A stretch of 64,000 bases of DNA from an uncultured Bacteroidales bacterium (GTDB lineage: Bacteria; Bacteroidota; Bacteroidia; Bacteroidales; Paludibacteraceae): assembly GCA_934716995.1 (NCBI GenBank), contig CAKUYO010000005.1, forward strand, positions 48,211 to 112,210, given 5' to 3'. Positions 34,095-43,100 of this stretch are shown one piece after another (within the stretch, counting starts at the first letter, position 1; each line of letters starts with the position of its first letter). Position numbers and translations under genes: made by a program. The notes beneath the pieces were generated by a model that was not told the DNA's origin, searched no databases, and saw nothing but the letters and a program-made list of their open reading frames with translations.

Positions 34095-34241
34095 TTAACG
34101 TCAGTTCGATATAAGCATAATTGCACACTTTGCCGCCGTAGGCGAATAAGATTTATAGCAATTTATGGATGCAAAAGCAAAGATTTATTTGGATTTCTTG
34201 CCGCTTTGCGGCACGGGAGTTTTATATCGAGCTCACGTTAA
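34095..34241. repeat. MITE-like element, copy 1 (147 bp)
   Basis: Terminal inverted repeats: TTAACGTCAGTTCGATATAA at the left end and, reading inward from the right end, TTAACGTGAGCTCGATATAA. An internal palindrome around TTGCCGCTTTGCGGCA is shared with copy 2 at 44879-44956. No open frame. Confidence 0.82.
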
Positions 34242-34262
34242 TAAATATTAGCATAGAAACAG

Positions 34263-34300
34263 AAAGAGACTGCTTGACGACATTGTCAGGCAGTCTCTTT
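34263..34300. terminator. Terminator of coaBC
   Basis: An 11-bp stem (AAAGAGACTGC at 34263-34273 with 34290-34300) extended by an inner TGAC/GTCA pair. It follows the coaBC stop codon on the minus strand. Confidence 0.8.
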
Positions 34301-34308
34301 GGTTGTCT

Positions 34309-34335
34309 CATTATGCATTATGCATTATGCATTGT
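34309..34335. repeat. Heptamer array forming the coaBC 3' end
   Basis: Three CATTATG units and a CATTGTA unit span the stop codon, so the repeat encodes the last residues (Gln-Cys-Ile-Met-His-Asn-Ala). Confidence 0.85.
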
Positions 34336-35534
34336 ATGATGTCTTTTGCCACTTGCTGTTTGGATTCGAGCGGGTAGGCAATATGGTGTCCGTCTTTGTA
34401 GTAGATCGTTACTTTGTTGGTGTCGCAGGCAAACCCCGCACCGGCGTCTTGTAGCGAGTTCAGCACAATCATATCCAAGCCTTTGGAGGTCATCTTATGC
34501 AGTGCATTGCTCTCTTCGTTTTGTGTTTCGAGCGCAAAGCCCACCAGCGTCTGATCGGGGCGTTTCTGTTGCCCGAGTGTGGCGGCTATGTCGTGTGTCT
34601 TGTGGAGTGTGAGTGTGAGCGTGTCCTGTCCGGCTTGTTTCTTTATTTTCTGTGTGGCAACCCTCTCGGGGGTAAAGTCCGCCACCGCTGCACATAGAAT
34701 GGCTGTATTGCACCCCGCAAAGACTCCTGTGCATGCCTCGTACATCTCTTGTGCCGAACAGGCAGAGATAATGTGCAATGCGGGTGCAACGCCGAACAAC
34801 TCCATTTGTGGCAGGCAGCATTGTGTCGGACCCGATACCAGTACCACTTCCGCCCCCCTGCGGAGGCACTCCTGCGCTATGGCATAGCCCATCTTGCCGG
34901 TGGAGTAGTTGCTGATATAGCGCACGGGGTCTATCTTTTCCTGCGTCGGACCTGCTGTAATCAGCACCCGTTGTCCTGACAGGTCTTTGGGCGACAATGC
35001 ATACTCCGCCGCCTCCAAGATGGTTGCAGGCTCCTGCATGCGCCCTCGGCCGCTTGTGCCGCAGGCCAACTCCCCTTCGGCGCAATCAAGCAGCGTGATG
35101 TTGTTCCAACCCGACAGACGCCGCATCGCCTCCTGTGTGGCAGGGCATTGGTACATCTTGTCGTTCATAGCAGGCGCAATCACTACGGGTTTGCGCATTG
35201 CGCAAAAGGTGGTGGTCAGTGCGTCGTCGGCAATGCCGTTGGCCATCTTGCCGAGTACATTGGCAGTCGCAGGAGCCACCACCATCAGGTCTGCCCAGTC
35301 GGGTAGGGATATATGCTCGGTGGAGTGCTCGTTGATAGCGGCAAACACATCAGAATAGACCTTGTAGCCCGATAGGGTCTGCAAGGTCAATTCGGCAACG
35401 AACTCCAACGCATTCTTGGTGGTCGCCACCCGTACTTCCGCCCCTGCTTTGCGCAGCAAACGTATCAGTTCGGGAATTTTGTAGGCAGCGATACCCCCGC
35501 TGATACCTACCAATATGTGCTTGCCCTCTAACAA
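34311..35534 (-). CDS. coaBC: Bifunctional CoaBC (phosphopantothenoylcysteine synthetase/decarboxylase)
   Basis: About 407 residues; two steps of coenzyme A synthesis. The N-terminal CoaC flavoprotein part starts GKHILVGISGGIAAYKIPELIRLLRKAGAEV and carries the active His in the NEHSTEHISLPDWADLMVVAPATANVLGKMANGIADD region and the substrate-binding PAMNDKMY loop. The C-terminal CoaB part has AGPTQEKIDPVRYISNYSTGKMGYAIA. No ATG is available near the expected start; I chose the TTG at 35534 (MLEGKHILVG), with TTG at 35546 or ATT at 35540 as alternatives. The C-terminus is made of heptamer repeats. Last gene of bamD-rpoZ-coaBC. Confidence 0.92.
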   Translation of the reverse strand: MLEGKHILVGISGGIAAYKIPELIRLLRKAGAEVRVATTKNALEFVAELTLQTLSGYKVYSDVFAAINEHSTEHISLPDWADLMVVAPATANVLGKMANGIADDALTTTFCAMRKPVVIAPAMNDKMYQCPATQEAMRRLSGWNNITLLDCAEGELACGTSGRGRMQEPATILEAAEYALSPKDLSGQRVLITAGPTQEKIDPVRYISNYSTGKMGYAIAQECLRRGAEVVLVSGPTQCCLPQMELFGVAPALHIISACSAQEMYEACTGVFAGCNTAILCAAVADFTPERVATQKIKKQAGQDTLTLTLHKTHDIAATLGQQKRPDQTLVGFALETQNEESNALHKMTSKGLDMIVLNSLQDAGAGFACDTNKVTIYYKDGHHIAYPLESKQQVAKDIIQCIMHNA

Positions 35535-35544
35535 TACAATGAAC

Positions 35545-35566
35545 AATTAATAATTAACAATTAACA
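35545..35566. repeat. TTAATTGTTAATT-type repeat before coaBC
   Basis: Short AATTAACAATTAAC repeats directly upstream of the coaBC reading frame. The same family is seen at 3041-3064 and near 32233. It may have displaced the normal start of coaBC. Confidence 0.55.
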
Positions 35567-35617
35567 GGCAAAGCATTTTCATTCTTTGTTCTTTGTCCAT
35601 TGCTCTTTGTCTTCTAT

Positions 35618-35950
35618 TTATTTCAGGGCTTCGTCTTTGTTGCTGTTCTTATATACCAGGTCGTCTTCTACAAACTCCTCGGTAGCCAGCAACGTCGGTT
35701 TGGGCAGACGCTCGTAGGTGCGCGAAATCTCGATTTGCTCCTGGTTCTCAAAAGTCTCGTCCATTGAGTCCTGGGGGGTGGAGAAATCTTGCAGTTTGCT
35801 GTCCAACTCTTTCTTGAGTGCGGCACTGATCTGGTTCGCGCGTTTCGCAATGATAGCCACGGTCTCGTACACGTTGCCAACAGGCTCTACCAACTTGTTC
35901 ATATCGCGGGTAATCGTGTTGGTGGGTGCTTTTGATTGTTTGAAATCCAT
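35618..35950 (-). CDS. rpoZ: RNA polymerase omega subunit, Bacteroidota type
   Basis: A 110-residue small protein matching the Bacteroidota RpoZ family (MDFKQSKAPTNTITRD, then GNVYETVAIIAKRANQISAALKKELDSKLQDF with the omega-like helices, and an acidic end). It should help assemble RNA polymerase. It lies between bamD and coaBC, the usual Bacteroidales order. Sequence identity to classical omega is low, so the name relies on the family pattern and position. Confidence 0.85.
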   Translation of the reverse strand: MDFKQSKAPTNTITRDMNKLVEPVGNVYETVAIIAKRANQISAALKKELDSKLQDFSTPQDSMDETFENQEQIEISRTYERLPKPTLLATEEFVEDDLVYKNSNKDEALK

Positions 35951-36019
35951 ATCTTTGTATGTTTTTAGTTTTGTGGTTGGGGTTTAGCACAATCGGCTAA
36001 ACACATAATTCGGCAAGGT

Positions 36020-36823
36020 TTATTCCTTGGTTATTTTCTTTATGTCTTTGAGTATCTTGTCCGCTGCCGAGCGGTGTTTCGACTCGGGGTACTCGGTGAT
36101 GAAACTGTAGTATTCGTCCTGCGTATCGCGGGCGCGTTCCAACTTTTTGTCTTCGTACGAAATCAGCACCTGCTGATATTTGGCTTGCAGAATCAGCCAG
36201 TTCAGTTCTTCCTGATATGAGTTGCTCGGGTAGGTCTTGAGCGCATTCTTCGCCACAATTTCGCAACTCAGATAGTTGTTGCCCAAATACGAACCGAGGT
36301 TGTAATAGAGTTTTGCACTCAGGTACTCTTTTTGCGCCAACTTGTCGTACATTTCGCCCATCTCGGTGTATGCCTGTTCTGCGTACGGGCTGTCCGGATA
36401 GAGTTCCACAAACTCGGTGAACGACTGTATTGCTTTGCGGGTAATCTCCTGGTCAAGACGCGCATCGGGCGAGTCTAAATAATAGCAGTGCCCGAGTTGG
36501 AAGCGTGCCTCTGTCGCATATTTGCCTTTGGGATAGTTGCGGATGTAGGCTTGGTAGTAGTCTGCGGCGGAGGTGTAGTCTTTCTGCCCCATATAACTGC
36601 GTGCCAAGTATGCCAGCACGTCCTCGCTGCGCTCGGTACCGCGGTAGTACGACGATACATCATCCAGTAGCGTCTGTGATTTTACATATTGCTTGTCGTT
36701 GAAATACTCCAGCGCTTTCTGGTATTTGTAGTCCGCATCGGTCGATTTCAATATCTTTTGGTACTCTCCGCAACTCGCGAAAAGCACACCTGTCAGCAAT
36801 ATGATAAGATACTTGTTTTTCAT
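36020..36823 (-). CDS. bamD: Outer membrane assembly lipoprotein BamD
   Basis: A 267-residue periplasmic lipoprotein of the BAM complex that inserts beta-barrel proteins. Signal peptide with lipobox FASC (Cys18), then TPR repeats: YQKALEYFNDKQYVKSQTLLDDV, DYTSAADYYQAYIRNYPKGKYATEARFQLGHCYY, AIQSFTEFVELYPDSPYAEQAYTEMGEMYDKLA and a final DEYYSFITEYPESKHRSAADKI. The ATG at 36823 is chosen for the lipoprotein signal and the promoter just upstream. Confidence 0.93.
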   Translation of the reverse strand: MKNKYLIILLTGVLFASCGEYQKILKSTDADYKYQKALEYFNDKQYVKSQTLLDDVSSYYRGTERSEDVLAYLARSYMGQKDYTSAADYYQAYIRNYPKGKYATEARFQLGHCYYLDSPDARLDQEITRKAIQSFTEFVELYPDSPYAEQAYTEMGEMYDKLAQKEYLSAKLYYNLGSYLGNNYLSCEIVAKNALKTYPSNSYQEELNWLILQAKYQQVLISYEDKKLERARDTQDEYYSFITEYPESKHRSAADKILKDIKKITKE

Positions 36824-36840
36824 TCTATGAAATGAGCCTG

Positions 36841-36872
36841 CAAAGTTACATAAAAAAAACGAAATACGCAAA
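36841..36872 (-). promoter_or_regulatory. Promoter of bamD-rpoZ-coaBC
   Basis: Minus strand: TTTG (36869-36872), 20-nt spacer, TAACTTTG (36841-36848), 18 bp before the ATG. Confidence 0.78.
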
Positions 36873-36946
36873 TATGGCGCAATTTTCGTGCCAAAAGTCC
36901 TTCGCCAATGTTGCAAGCCGCTTGTGGACATCCCCTGTCGGGTAAT

Positions 36947-37516
36947 TTATTTCTTTGCGTTGCGTATTTCAGTGCTGGATATGTCGAAATAGGGAGCGTC
37001 TTTCAGAAATACGATACCCCGTATGTCTTGCCCCGTATCTTTCTTGACTATGTTTGCCAATCGTTCGGTAGTGCCATTCATTGTGCATTGTGCATTGTGC
37101 ATTGTGCATTGTGCATTGTGCCTCGGATAGACAAAAAGGCGATAATGCGTGAGGATATATTCCCACTCGCGCCAGCGGTCGAAGATAACTAAGTTGTCCT
37201 CTCCGATGATTAGGGTGAATGTATGTTCGGGGTACGTTCGGCTCAGCGCACGGAGAGTATTGGCTGTGTAACTCGGGCGGGGCAGGTGGAACTCAAAATC
37301 AGATGCTTGTACGTGCGGTATGTCCGCTACGGCTTTCCGTACTTGCTCCAGTCGCACCTGCTCGTCTGCAAGGATATGGCTGTCTTTCAACGGATTATTA
37401 GGGCTGACCAGCATCCATACCTCATCCAAGTCGGTGTACTCTGCCACCCACCTTGCCAACCCGGTATGCCCGAAATGCACAGGGTTGAAAGACCCGCCGT
37501 AAATACCGATCTTCAA
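36947..37516 (-). CDS. nadD: Nicotinate mononucleotide adenylyltransferase NadD with heptamer-encoded insertion
   Basis: A 189-residue enzyme of NAD synthesis. The nucleotidyltransferase HIGH-like motif is GGSFNPVHFGHTGLARW; NPLKDSH, HLPRPSYTANTLRAL, LIIGEDNLVIFDRWREWEYIL and the terminal FDISSTEIRNA are the other conserved segments. Fourteen residues after VYPR (two copies of HNAQCTM) are encoded by six exact CATTGTG heptamers (37079-37120); this is the variable loop after the conserved YPR in relatives. The gene follows gmk and gltX on the same strand. Confidence 0.93.
   Translation of the reverse strand: MKIGIYGGSFNPVHFGHTGLARWVAEYTDLDEVWMLVSPNNPLKDSHILADEQVRLEQVRKAVADIPHVQASDFEFHLPRPSYTANTLRALSRTYPEHTFTLIIGEDNLVIFDRWREWEYILTHYRLFVYPRHNAQCTMHNAQCTMNGTTERLANIVKKDTGQDIRGIVFLKDAPYFDISSTEIRNAKK
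37079..37120. repeat. Six exact CATTGTG heptamers inside nadD
   Basis: Six perfect 7-bp copies (42 bp, divisible by 3) inside the coding region. Gain or loss of a number of units not divisible by three would shift the frame before the conserved ISSTEIR end. Confidence 0.95.
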
Positions 37517-37577
37517 TGTGGAGAATGTGCAATAAACGGATTCTTTTTTAATGAACCTTTATAGGGCCTTTAATGGA

Positions 37578-37610
37578 GAAATTAACGACCTATTAACGGC
37601 AATTATACGG
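37578..37610. repeat. 11-bp tandem array between gmk and nadD
   Basis: Units GAAATTAACGA, CCTATTAACGG and CAATTATACGG in the 111-bp gap between two genes of one operon. Confidence 0.7.
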
Positions 37611-37627
37611 AAACAAAATACAGAGAT

Positions 37628-38182
37628 TTATCCGAGGAAAGCCGCTACCTCTTTGTCCAATTGCGTCTTCGCGGAATCAAGGTTGTCATTGACAATGATA
37701 CAGTCGAAATGCGGTGCATCCTGCATCTCGGTAGCCGCTTTGGCAACGCGCTCTTCTATCTTTTCCGGACTGTCGGTAGCACGGCCGATCAGGCGTTTGC
37801 GCAGTTCGTCCACCGACGGTGGAGCCACAAAGAATGACTTGGCACGGTCTCCGAAGATACGCTTCAGGTTGATACCGCCTTTTACATCCACGTCAAACAC
37901 CACATGATGCCCAGCCCCCTCAATGCGTTCTATCTCGCTCTTGAGCGTACCATAATAGGTGCCGGAATAGACCTGCTCCCACTCTACTAATTTGTCCTCG
38001 GCGATGAGCCGCTCAAACTCGGGATTGGTAATGAAGTAGTATTCCCGTCCGTTTTGTTCCTGCCCGCGCGGTGCACGGGTGGTGGCGGATATAGAGAACT
38101 CCAGGTCGTGGCGCTTGCTCAGCAGGTAATTCACCAGAGTCGATTTGCCCGCCCCGCTCGGAGCACTGAAAATCAAAATCAT
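37628..38182 (-). CDS. gmk: Guanylate kinase
   Basis: A 184-residue cytosolic kinase converting GMP to GDP. P-loop FSAPSGAGKSTLVNYLL, the GMP-binding segment SISATTRAPRGQEQNGREYYFI, GTYYGTLKSEIE and VVFDVDVKGGINLKR are all present, as is the R..R lid pattern RKRLIGRATDSPEKIEERV. Length is slightly below the E. coli protein but normal for Bacteroidota. It starts 22 bp after gltX, across a heptamer array. Confidence 0.96.
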   Translation of the reverse strand: MILIFSAPSGAGKSTLVNYLLSKRHDLEFSISATTRAPRGQEQNGREYYFITNPEFERLIAEDKLVEWEQVYSGTYYGTLKSEIERIEGAGHHVVFDVDVKGGINLKRIFGDRAKSFFVAPPSVDELRKRLIGRATDSPEKIEERVAKAATEMQDAPHFDCIIVNDNLDSAKTQLDKEVAAFLG

Positions 38183-38196
38183 AATTATGAATTAAA

Positions 38197-38222
38197 ATTG
38201 TGCATTATGCATTAAGCATTGT
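38197..38222. repeat. Heptamer array at the gltX end / gmk leader
   Basis: TGCATTA, TGCATTA, AGCATTG units overlap the gltX stop codon, so the repeat encodes the C-terminal Met-Leu-Asn-Ala, and form part of the leader before gmk. Confidence 0.75.
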
Positions 38223-39728
38223 TAAAGCAGTGCGTACGCGGCGGAGCGTCTCCTCTTTGCCGAGAACATCGGTGATTGCCCATATATGCGGACCGCGGGC
38301 GGCACCTACCAGACATATACGGAAGGCGTTCATCACGATTCCTACGCCGTACCCTTTCTCTTCAATCCACGGCATAACGAGCGCGTCCAATGCCTCTGCC
38401 GACCAGTCCTCCTGTGGCTCCAACAGAGCCAGCAACTCCTGCATGTGGCGGGGACTGTCCTCTTTCCAGCGTTTTTTGAGCGACTTCTCGTCATATTCCG
38501 TGGGGGCTACAAAGAAGAAATTGGTCTGCTCCCATAGTTCGGGTACAAAGTTCACACGGTCTTTGGTCAGTCCGATGACTTTGGCTACGACAGCCTTGTC
38601 GGCGGTTATCCCATGCTGTGCCAGAACGGGCATGAACAGGTCTGCCAACTCGTCGTTGCTTTTCAGTTGCAGGTATTGGTGGTTGAACCATTTGCCTTTT
38701 TCGTAGTCGAACTTGGCCCCCGATTTGCTGACGCGGTCGAGCGAGAACTGCTGTATCAGTTCGTCCATTGTGAACATCTCCTGGTCGCCCGTGTTGTGCC
38801 AGCCGAGCAGAGCCAGAAAGTTGATGACCGCTTCGGGGAAATAACCGCTCTCGCGATAGCCCGAGGAAACGGTGCCGTCTTTCTGGTTGTGGAACTCCAG
38901 CGGGAAGACAGGAAAACCCAACCGGTCGCCGTCGCGTTTGCTCAGTTTGCCGTTGCCGTCGGGCTTCAGCAACAACGGCAGATGGGCAAATTGCGGCATC
39001 GTGTCCGCCCAACCGAATGCACGGTAAAGCAATACATGGAGCGGGGCGGAGGGCAGCCACTCTTCGCCACGGATGACGTGCGTAATCTCCATCAGGTGGT
39101 CGTCCACAATGTTTGCCAAGTGGTAGGTGGGCAGGTCGTCTGCGGATTTGTACAGCACTTTGTCGTCCAATATGTTGGAGTTGATAACCACCTCGCCGCG
39201 TATCAGGTCGTGCACGTGTACGTCCTCGTTAGGCTCCACCAAGAAACGTACCACATACTTGTCGCCGCGTGCTATACGTGCCTCCACTTCCTCTTTGGGC
39301 AGCGTGAGCGAATTGATCATCTGCCCGCGCGTGCGCGCATCATATTGGAAATTAGGTATCTCCGCACGCTTTGCCTCCAACTCTTCGGGGGTGTCGAAAG
39401 CGATATACGCATGTCCCGAGTCGAGCAGTTGCTTCACATATTGGTGATAAATCTCGCGGCGTTCGCTCTGGCGATACGGTCCGTGCGATCCTTTGCCGTT
39501 GGGGGCGTCTTTGCAGATGCCTTCGTCAATCTCGATACCGAGCCAGTCAAGGGCTTCGGTGATATACTCTTCGGCTCCCGGTACGAAGCGGGTGGAGTCG
39601 GTATCCTCGATACGCAGCAGCATCACACCGCCGTGCTGACGGGCAAATAGGTAGTTGTACAGAGCGGTGCGCACACCGCCGATATGCAATGCTCCCGTGG
39701 GACTGGGGGCAAAACGAACACGAACCAT
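38205..39728 (-). CDS. gltX: Glutamyl-tRNA synthetase
   Basis: A 507-residue class I synthetase charging tRNA-Glu. The HIGH-type motif is PSPTGALHIGG near residue 9, the KMSKS-type loop is KLSKRDGDRLGFPV, and YHLANIVDDHLMEITHVIRGEEWLPSAPLHVLLY is typical of GluRS. The ATG at 39728 gives the standard MVRVRFAPSPTG start; a TTG three codons earlier is ignored. First gene of gltX-gmk-nadD. Confidence 0.97.
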   Translation of the reverse strand: MVRVRFAPSPTGALHIGGVRTALYNYLFARQHGGVMLLRIEDTDSTRFVPGAEEYITEALDWLGIEIDEGICKDAPNGKGSHGPYRQSERREIYHQYVKQLLDSGHAYIAFDTPEELEAKRAEIPNFQYDARTRGQMINSLTLPKEEVEARIARGDKYVVRFLVEPNEDVHVHDLIRGEVVINSNILDDKVLYKSADDLPTYHLANIVDDHLMEITHVIRGEEWLPSAPLHVLLYRAFGWADTMPQFAHLPLLLKPDGNGKLSKRDGDRLGFPVFPLEFHNQKDGTVSSGYRESGYFPEAVINFLALLGWHNTGDQEMFTMDELIQQFSLDRVSKSGAKFDYEKGKWFNHQYLQLKSNDELADLFMPVLAQHGITADKAVVAKVIGLTKDRVNFVPELWEQTNFFFVAPTEYDEKSLKKRWKEDSPRHMQELLALLEPQEDWSAEALDALVMPWIEEKGYGVGIVMNAFRICLVGAARGPHIWAITDVLGKEETLRRVRTALTMLNA

Positions 39729-39771
39729 ATCAATCAATTTTGTTAAAAATCTGTTTGTCTGAATTAGCCCG

Positions 39772-39802
39772 CAAAGTTACAACAATTTTCTGAAATGCGC
39801 AA
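39772..39802 (-). promoter_or_regulatory. Promoter of gltX-gmk-nadD
   Basis: Minus strand: TTG (39800-39802), 20-nt spacer, TAACTTTG (39772-39779), 44 bp before the ATG. Confidence 0.75.
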
Positions 39803-39830
39803 CAACACTTTGTTTTGTTCGTATGCATTC

Positions 39831-39923
39831 GGCTGATAGCGGCGCACAATACCATTGTGTGCGCAGCCGACATCCCACTGCGCGTTGTTTGCGGGAGCCC
39901 TGTAGCACGCGCCGCTATCAGCC
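39831..39923. repeat. Nested palindromic element, copy 1
   Basis: Perfect 15-bp outer inverted repeats (39831-39845 and 39909-39923) enclose an inner hairpin, GCGCACAAT-acc-ATTGTGTGCGC (39842-39864). A related copy lies at 45192-45277; both precede the promoters of the two giant surface-protein genes. Confidence 0.88.
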
Positions 39924-40002
39924 GCTGTCGTTTGTACAAAGATACCCTGCACTACCAAAAGCCTCATTAAAAATAAGGATGGATCTTACTGATAATTTGG
40001 GA

Positions 40003-40033
40003 TTGTGTGGTTCAGGATCTGGGTGTACCTTTG
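40003..40033 (+). promoter_or_regulatory. Promoter of the jelly-roll/FN3 surface protein gene
   Basis: TTG (40003-40005), 20-nt spacer, TACCTTTG (40026-40033). The 110-nt leader to the ATG at 40151 shows no recognised riboswitch. Confidence 0.75.
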
Positions 40034-40150
40034 TATTGGATTATAAAGGTGCTTTTTGCTGCACTTGGCGCGATCTGAAAGCATTTGGTACACCCTGAAC
40101 TGAAATATAAAAATATAATCATATTCATTAACAAAAATCCCTGTTTTTCT

Positions 40151-43100
40151 ATGAGAAAAAACAAACTCTTTCTGCTCTTGTCCGCAGGCTTACTTGCCTT
40201 CGGGATGAGTGCGCAGACCACTGCGTTGCCTTATTCCACGGGTTTCGAAGACGCTGCGGACAATGCGCAATGGCAACTTTCGGAAGGCAACACCGTCAAT
40301 CGCTGGTATATAGGCAGTGCTGCTCCCAAAGATGGAACCAATGCTTTGTATATCAGCAACGACAACGGTGAACGCAATGCGTACAGCAACCGCGACTATA
40401 CCACGGCGTTTGCATATCGCACCTTTCAATTCGATGCGTGGGACTATATCGTAAGTTTCGATTGGAAAGCCATAGGCGAAAGCAAGTTCGACCTGATGCA
40501 GGTCTTGGTGCTGCCCGCAGAGGTCAGCCTTGCAGGTGCCAACAGCAATCGGTTCGATTTAGGAACTTTAACCGGTTTTGATGTCAATACCACTGCCGAC
40601 AAAATGGCGCAGGCAGGCTACATCCGTCTCCAAAGCACCAATCCGAGCAAGCCTGCTTACCCGTGGATGTTCAATCAGACCGCCTCGTGGCAAAGCGAGT
40701 CTGTCGAAATCAGTATCCCTACAAAAGGTGATTACAACCTGGTTTTTGTATGGCAGAACGACGGCTACTCCGGCGATAACCCGCCTGCTGCCGTGGATAA
40801 TTTGTCTATTAGCCGCAAAGCCTGCGCCAACCTGCAAGACCTGAATATCACTGGCATAACTGCCTCTTCGGCAATGCTTTCTTGGACGGCTCTCGAAGAT
40901 GTCTTGGGCTACGACTATATTGTGGCGCCCGCTACGGAAACCATCACCGACACACAGGCACAGCGCACCACCGCTACTTCGGCAAATATCAGCCGACTCA
41001 CAGCCAACACCACCTATATTGCTTACGTGCGCGCGGTGTGCGAGGCGGGACCCGGTGCATGGAAACAGGCATCGTTCCATACCGATTGTGTGGAGCAGAC
41101 CATTCCTTACACGGAGAATTTTGACAGCAGTCTGCCTGACGGCAATTATGTGATGCCCTATTGCTGGCATAGGATAGCATATAATGGCAAATATCCGTAT
41201 GTGTTTGTAGATGAAGATAATATGAATTTTGCGCACAGCGGGAGTAATTTCCTCTATTTCTACGGAGGAAATACCAATTCGGAACAATATGCCGTTTTGC
41301 CTGCCACTACTGAGAATGCCAACCGCCTGATGCTTTCATTTTATTATAAAAACAGAGACACAGGAGCCAACTATGGCAAAGTGATTGTGGGCGTGATGAG
41401 TGATTACAGCGATGTAAGTACGTTTGTGGGGGTGGATACGTTCCCAATAAGCACAACTTATACCTTGGCAAAATCGTACTTGAACAACGCCCCTGCCACG
41501 CACAACTATGTAGCGATAAAGTATGCTGCGGGGACTGCGGAATACGGTTCGTATGTCTATATCGATGATGTAGAATTGAAACCTATGCCTACGTGTATCC
41601 CGCCGCAAAATCTGCATATCGACCATATCACTACCACAAGTGCCGACCTCGTTTGGCAGGCGGGCAAGGAGGAAACCGCTTGGTTAGTGCGTTATGCCGT
41701 ATCGGGAAGCACCGATACTCTGACCACCCGCGTGTCCGACACCCCCGCACTTACTGTCAGCGGTTTGACCCACTCTTCGCTTTACTCCTGTTGGGTAAGT
41801 ATCCAAGCCGATTGCGGCGACGGTGACTTGTCGGACGCCACGGAAACCACGCTCTCCTTTGCTACCGAGTGCGCACCGTTCCAAACGAAGAACGATTCTA
41901 TCCTGTTCAATTTTGAGCCCTACAGCACGGGACAATCCTTTGAGGATATTCCCTGTTGGGACACCTTCAAAGGTACGGGCAACTCGTCCTATCGCTGGAA
42001 AGTGCAGTCCGGTACTGCCCATTCGGGGAGTATGTATGCGCTCATCAGCAATCAGAACGACACCACCCAATCGGTCGTCTTGGTAACCCCGCAGATAGAA
42101 ATCCCTGATGGCTCGGAACTGAGTTTCTACAGCCGCAGCGGATATGCCTCTACTTCCACCCGCCACGACCATTTGGTTGTCTATGTGAATAATCAGCCTT
42201 CCTTGGAGGGGGCCACCCGCTTGGGCGAAGTGCGCAACCTGACCAATACCTACCGTTTCACGCGTTTCAGTCTGCCCGTCCGCGGCAAACAATATATATT
42301 GATAGATGCATACAACTATGGTTCGATTTATGTGGACGACATTCTCATTTCGCCCGAACCTGCCTGCTTGCCGCCTACCAATCTGCGTGTGTATGCCACC
42401 AATGCGCATAGCACCACTATTACGTGGAACTCGGGTAAGAACGAGACACAGTGGCTCGTTAGTGTGGACAACCATAAGGATATTTATGTGGAGGACGAAT
42501 TAGTGGAAGGCACGCCGTTCTATACCCTTCTGGATTTGCCCTCTTCTACCAAAGATACCGTCTATGTCAAAGTCCAATCGATGTGCGATGAGAGTTCCTT
42601 GTCGGAAACGGCAGAGGCCACCCTGGTCTTCACTACCGCTTGCGAACCTGCGGACTATGCTACGGCACAAGCGGGCGACACGCTGCTTGCTTGTGGTTTC
42701 GAGATAGGAGATGACGAATCCTTTGTCAGCGGTTGGGACTCGGTGGCACACAACTGCTGGACGAACCGCCAAATAGGTTACACCAGCTTTTACGCCCCTA
42801 CGACACCTATCATCTGGCAGGTGCAAACCTCCAATGCACACACTGGCGAACAGGCTCTGGCATTGCCGTCTAATAGTTCCTATCAGCCGATTACCATCCT
42901 TGCTCTACCGGGAATGGTGCTTGCTGAGGGTATGGAACTGGAACTTTCTTTCTGGAGCAAGAAAGGGCAAGCCTATGATGGCAAAACGCAGGACAGTATA
43001 GAGGTCTATCTCAATAACGCACCTTCTATGGCAGGCGCAACACGCATCGGCACCACGGGACTCATCGGCGAGGAATACACCAACTATACGTTCAGCCCGG

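Larger units (their letters stand above)
33896..34310. other. Non-coding repeat region between murC and coaBC
   Basis: No gene seen. It holds an AGCCGTCAATCCCGATA motif at 33976-33992 that recurs at 45163-45179, a MITE-like element (34095-34241), the coaBC terminator and part of a heptamer array. The divergent arrangement with murC on one side and the coaBC end on the other leaves only the murC promoter as a needed signal. Confidence 0.7.

Noticed and set aside
39961..40150. Possible second riboswitch in front of the jelly-roll/FN3 gene
   Set aside because: The leader lacks the cobalamin blocks and any other aptamer signature I know; only a standard promoter is visible.
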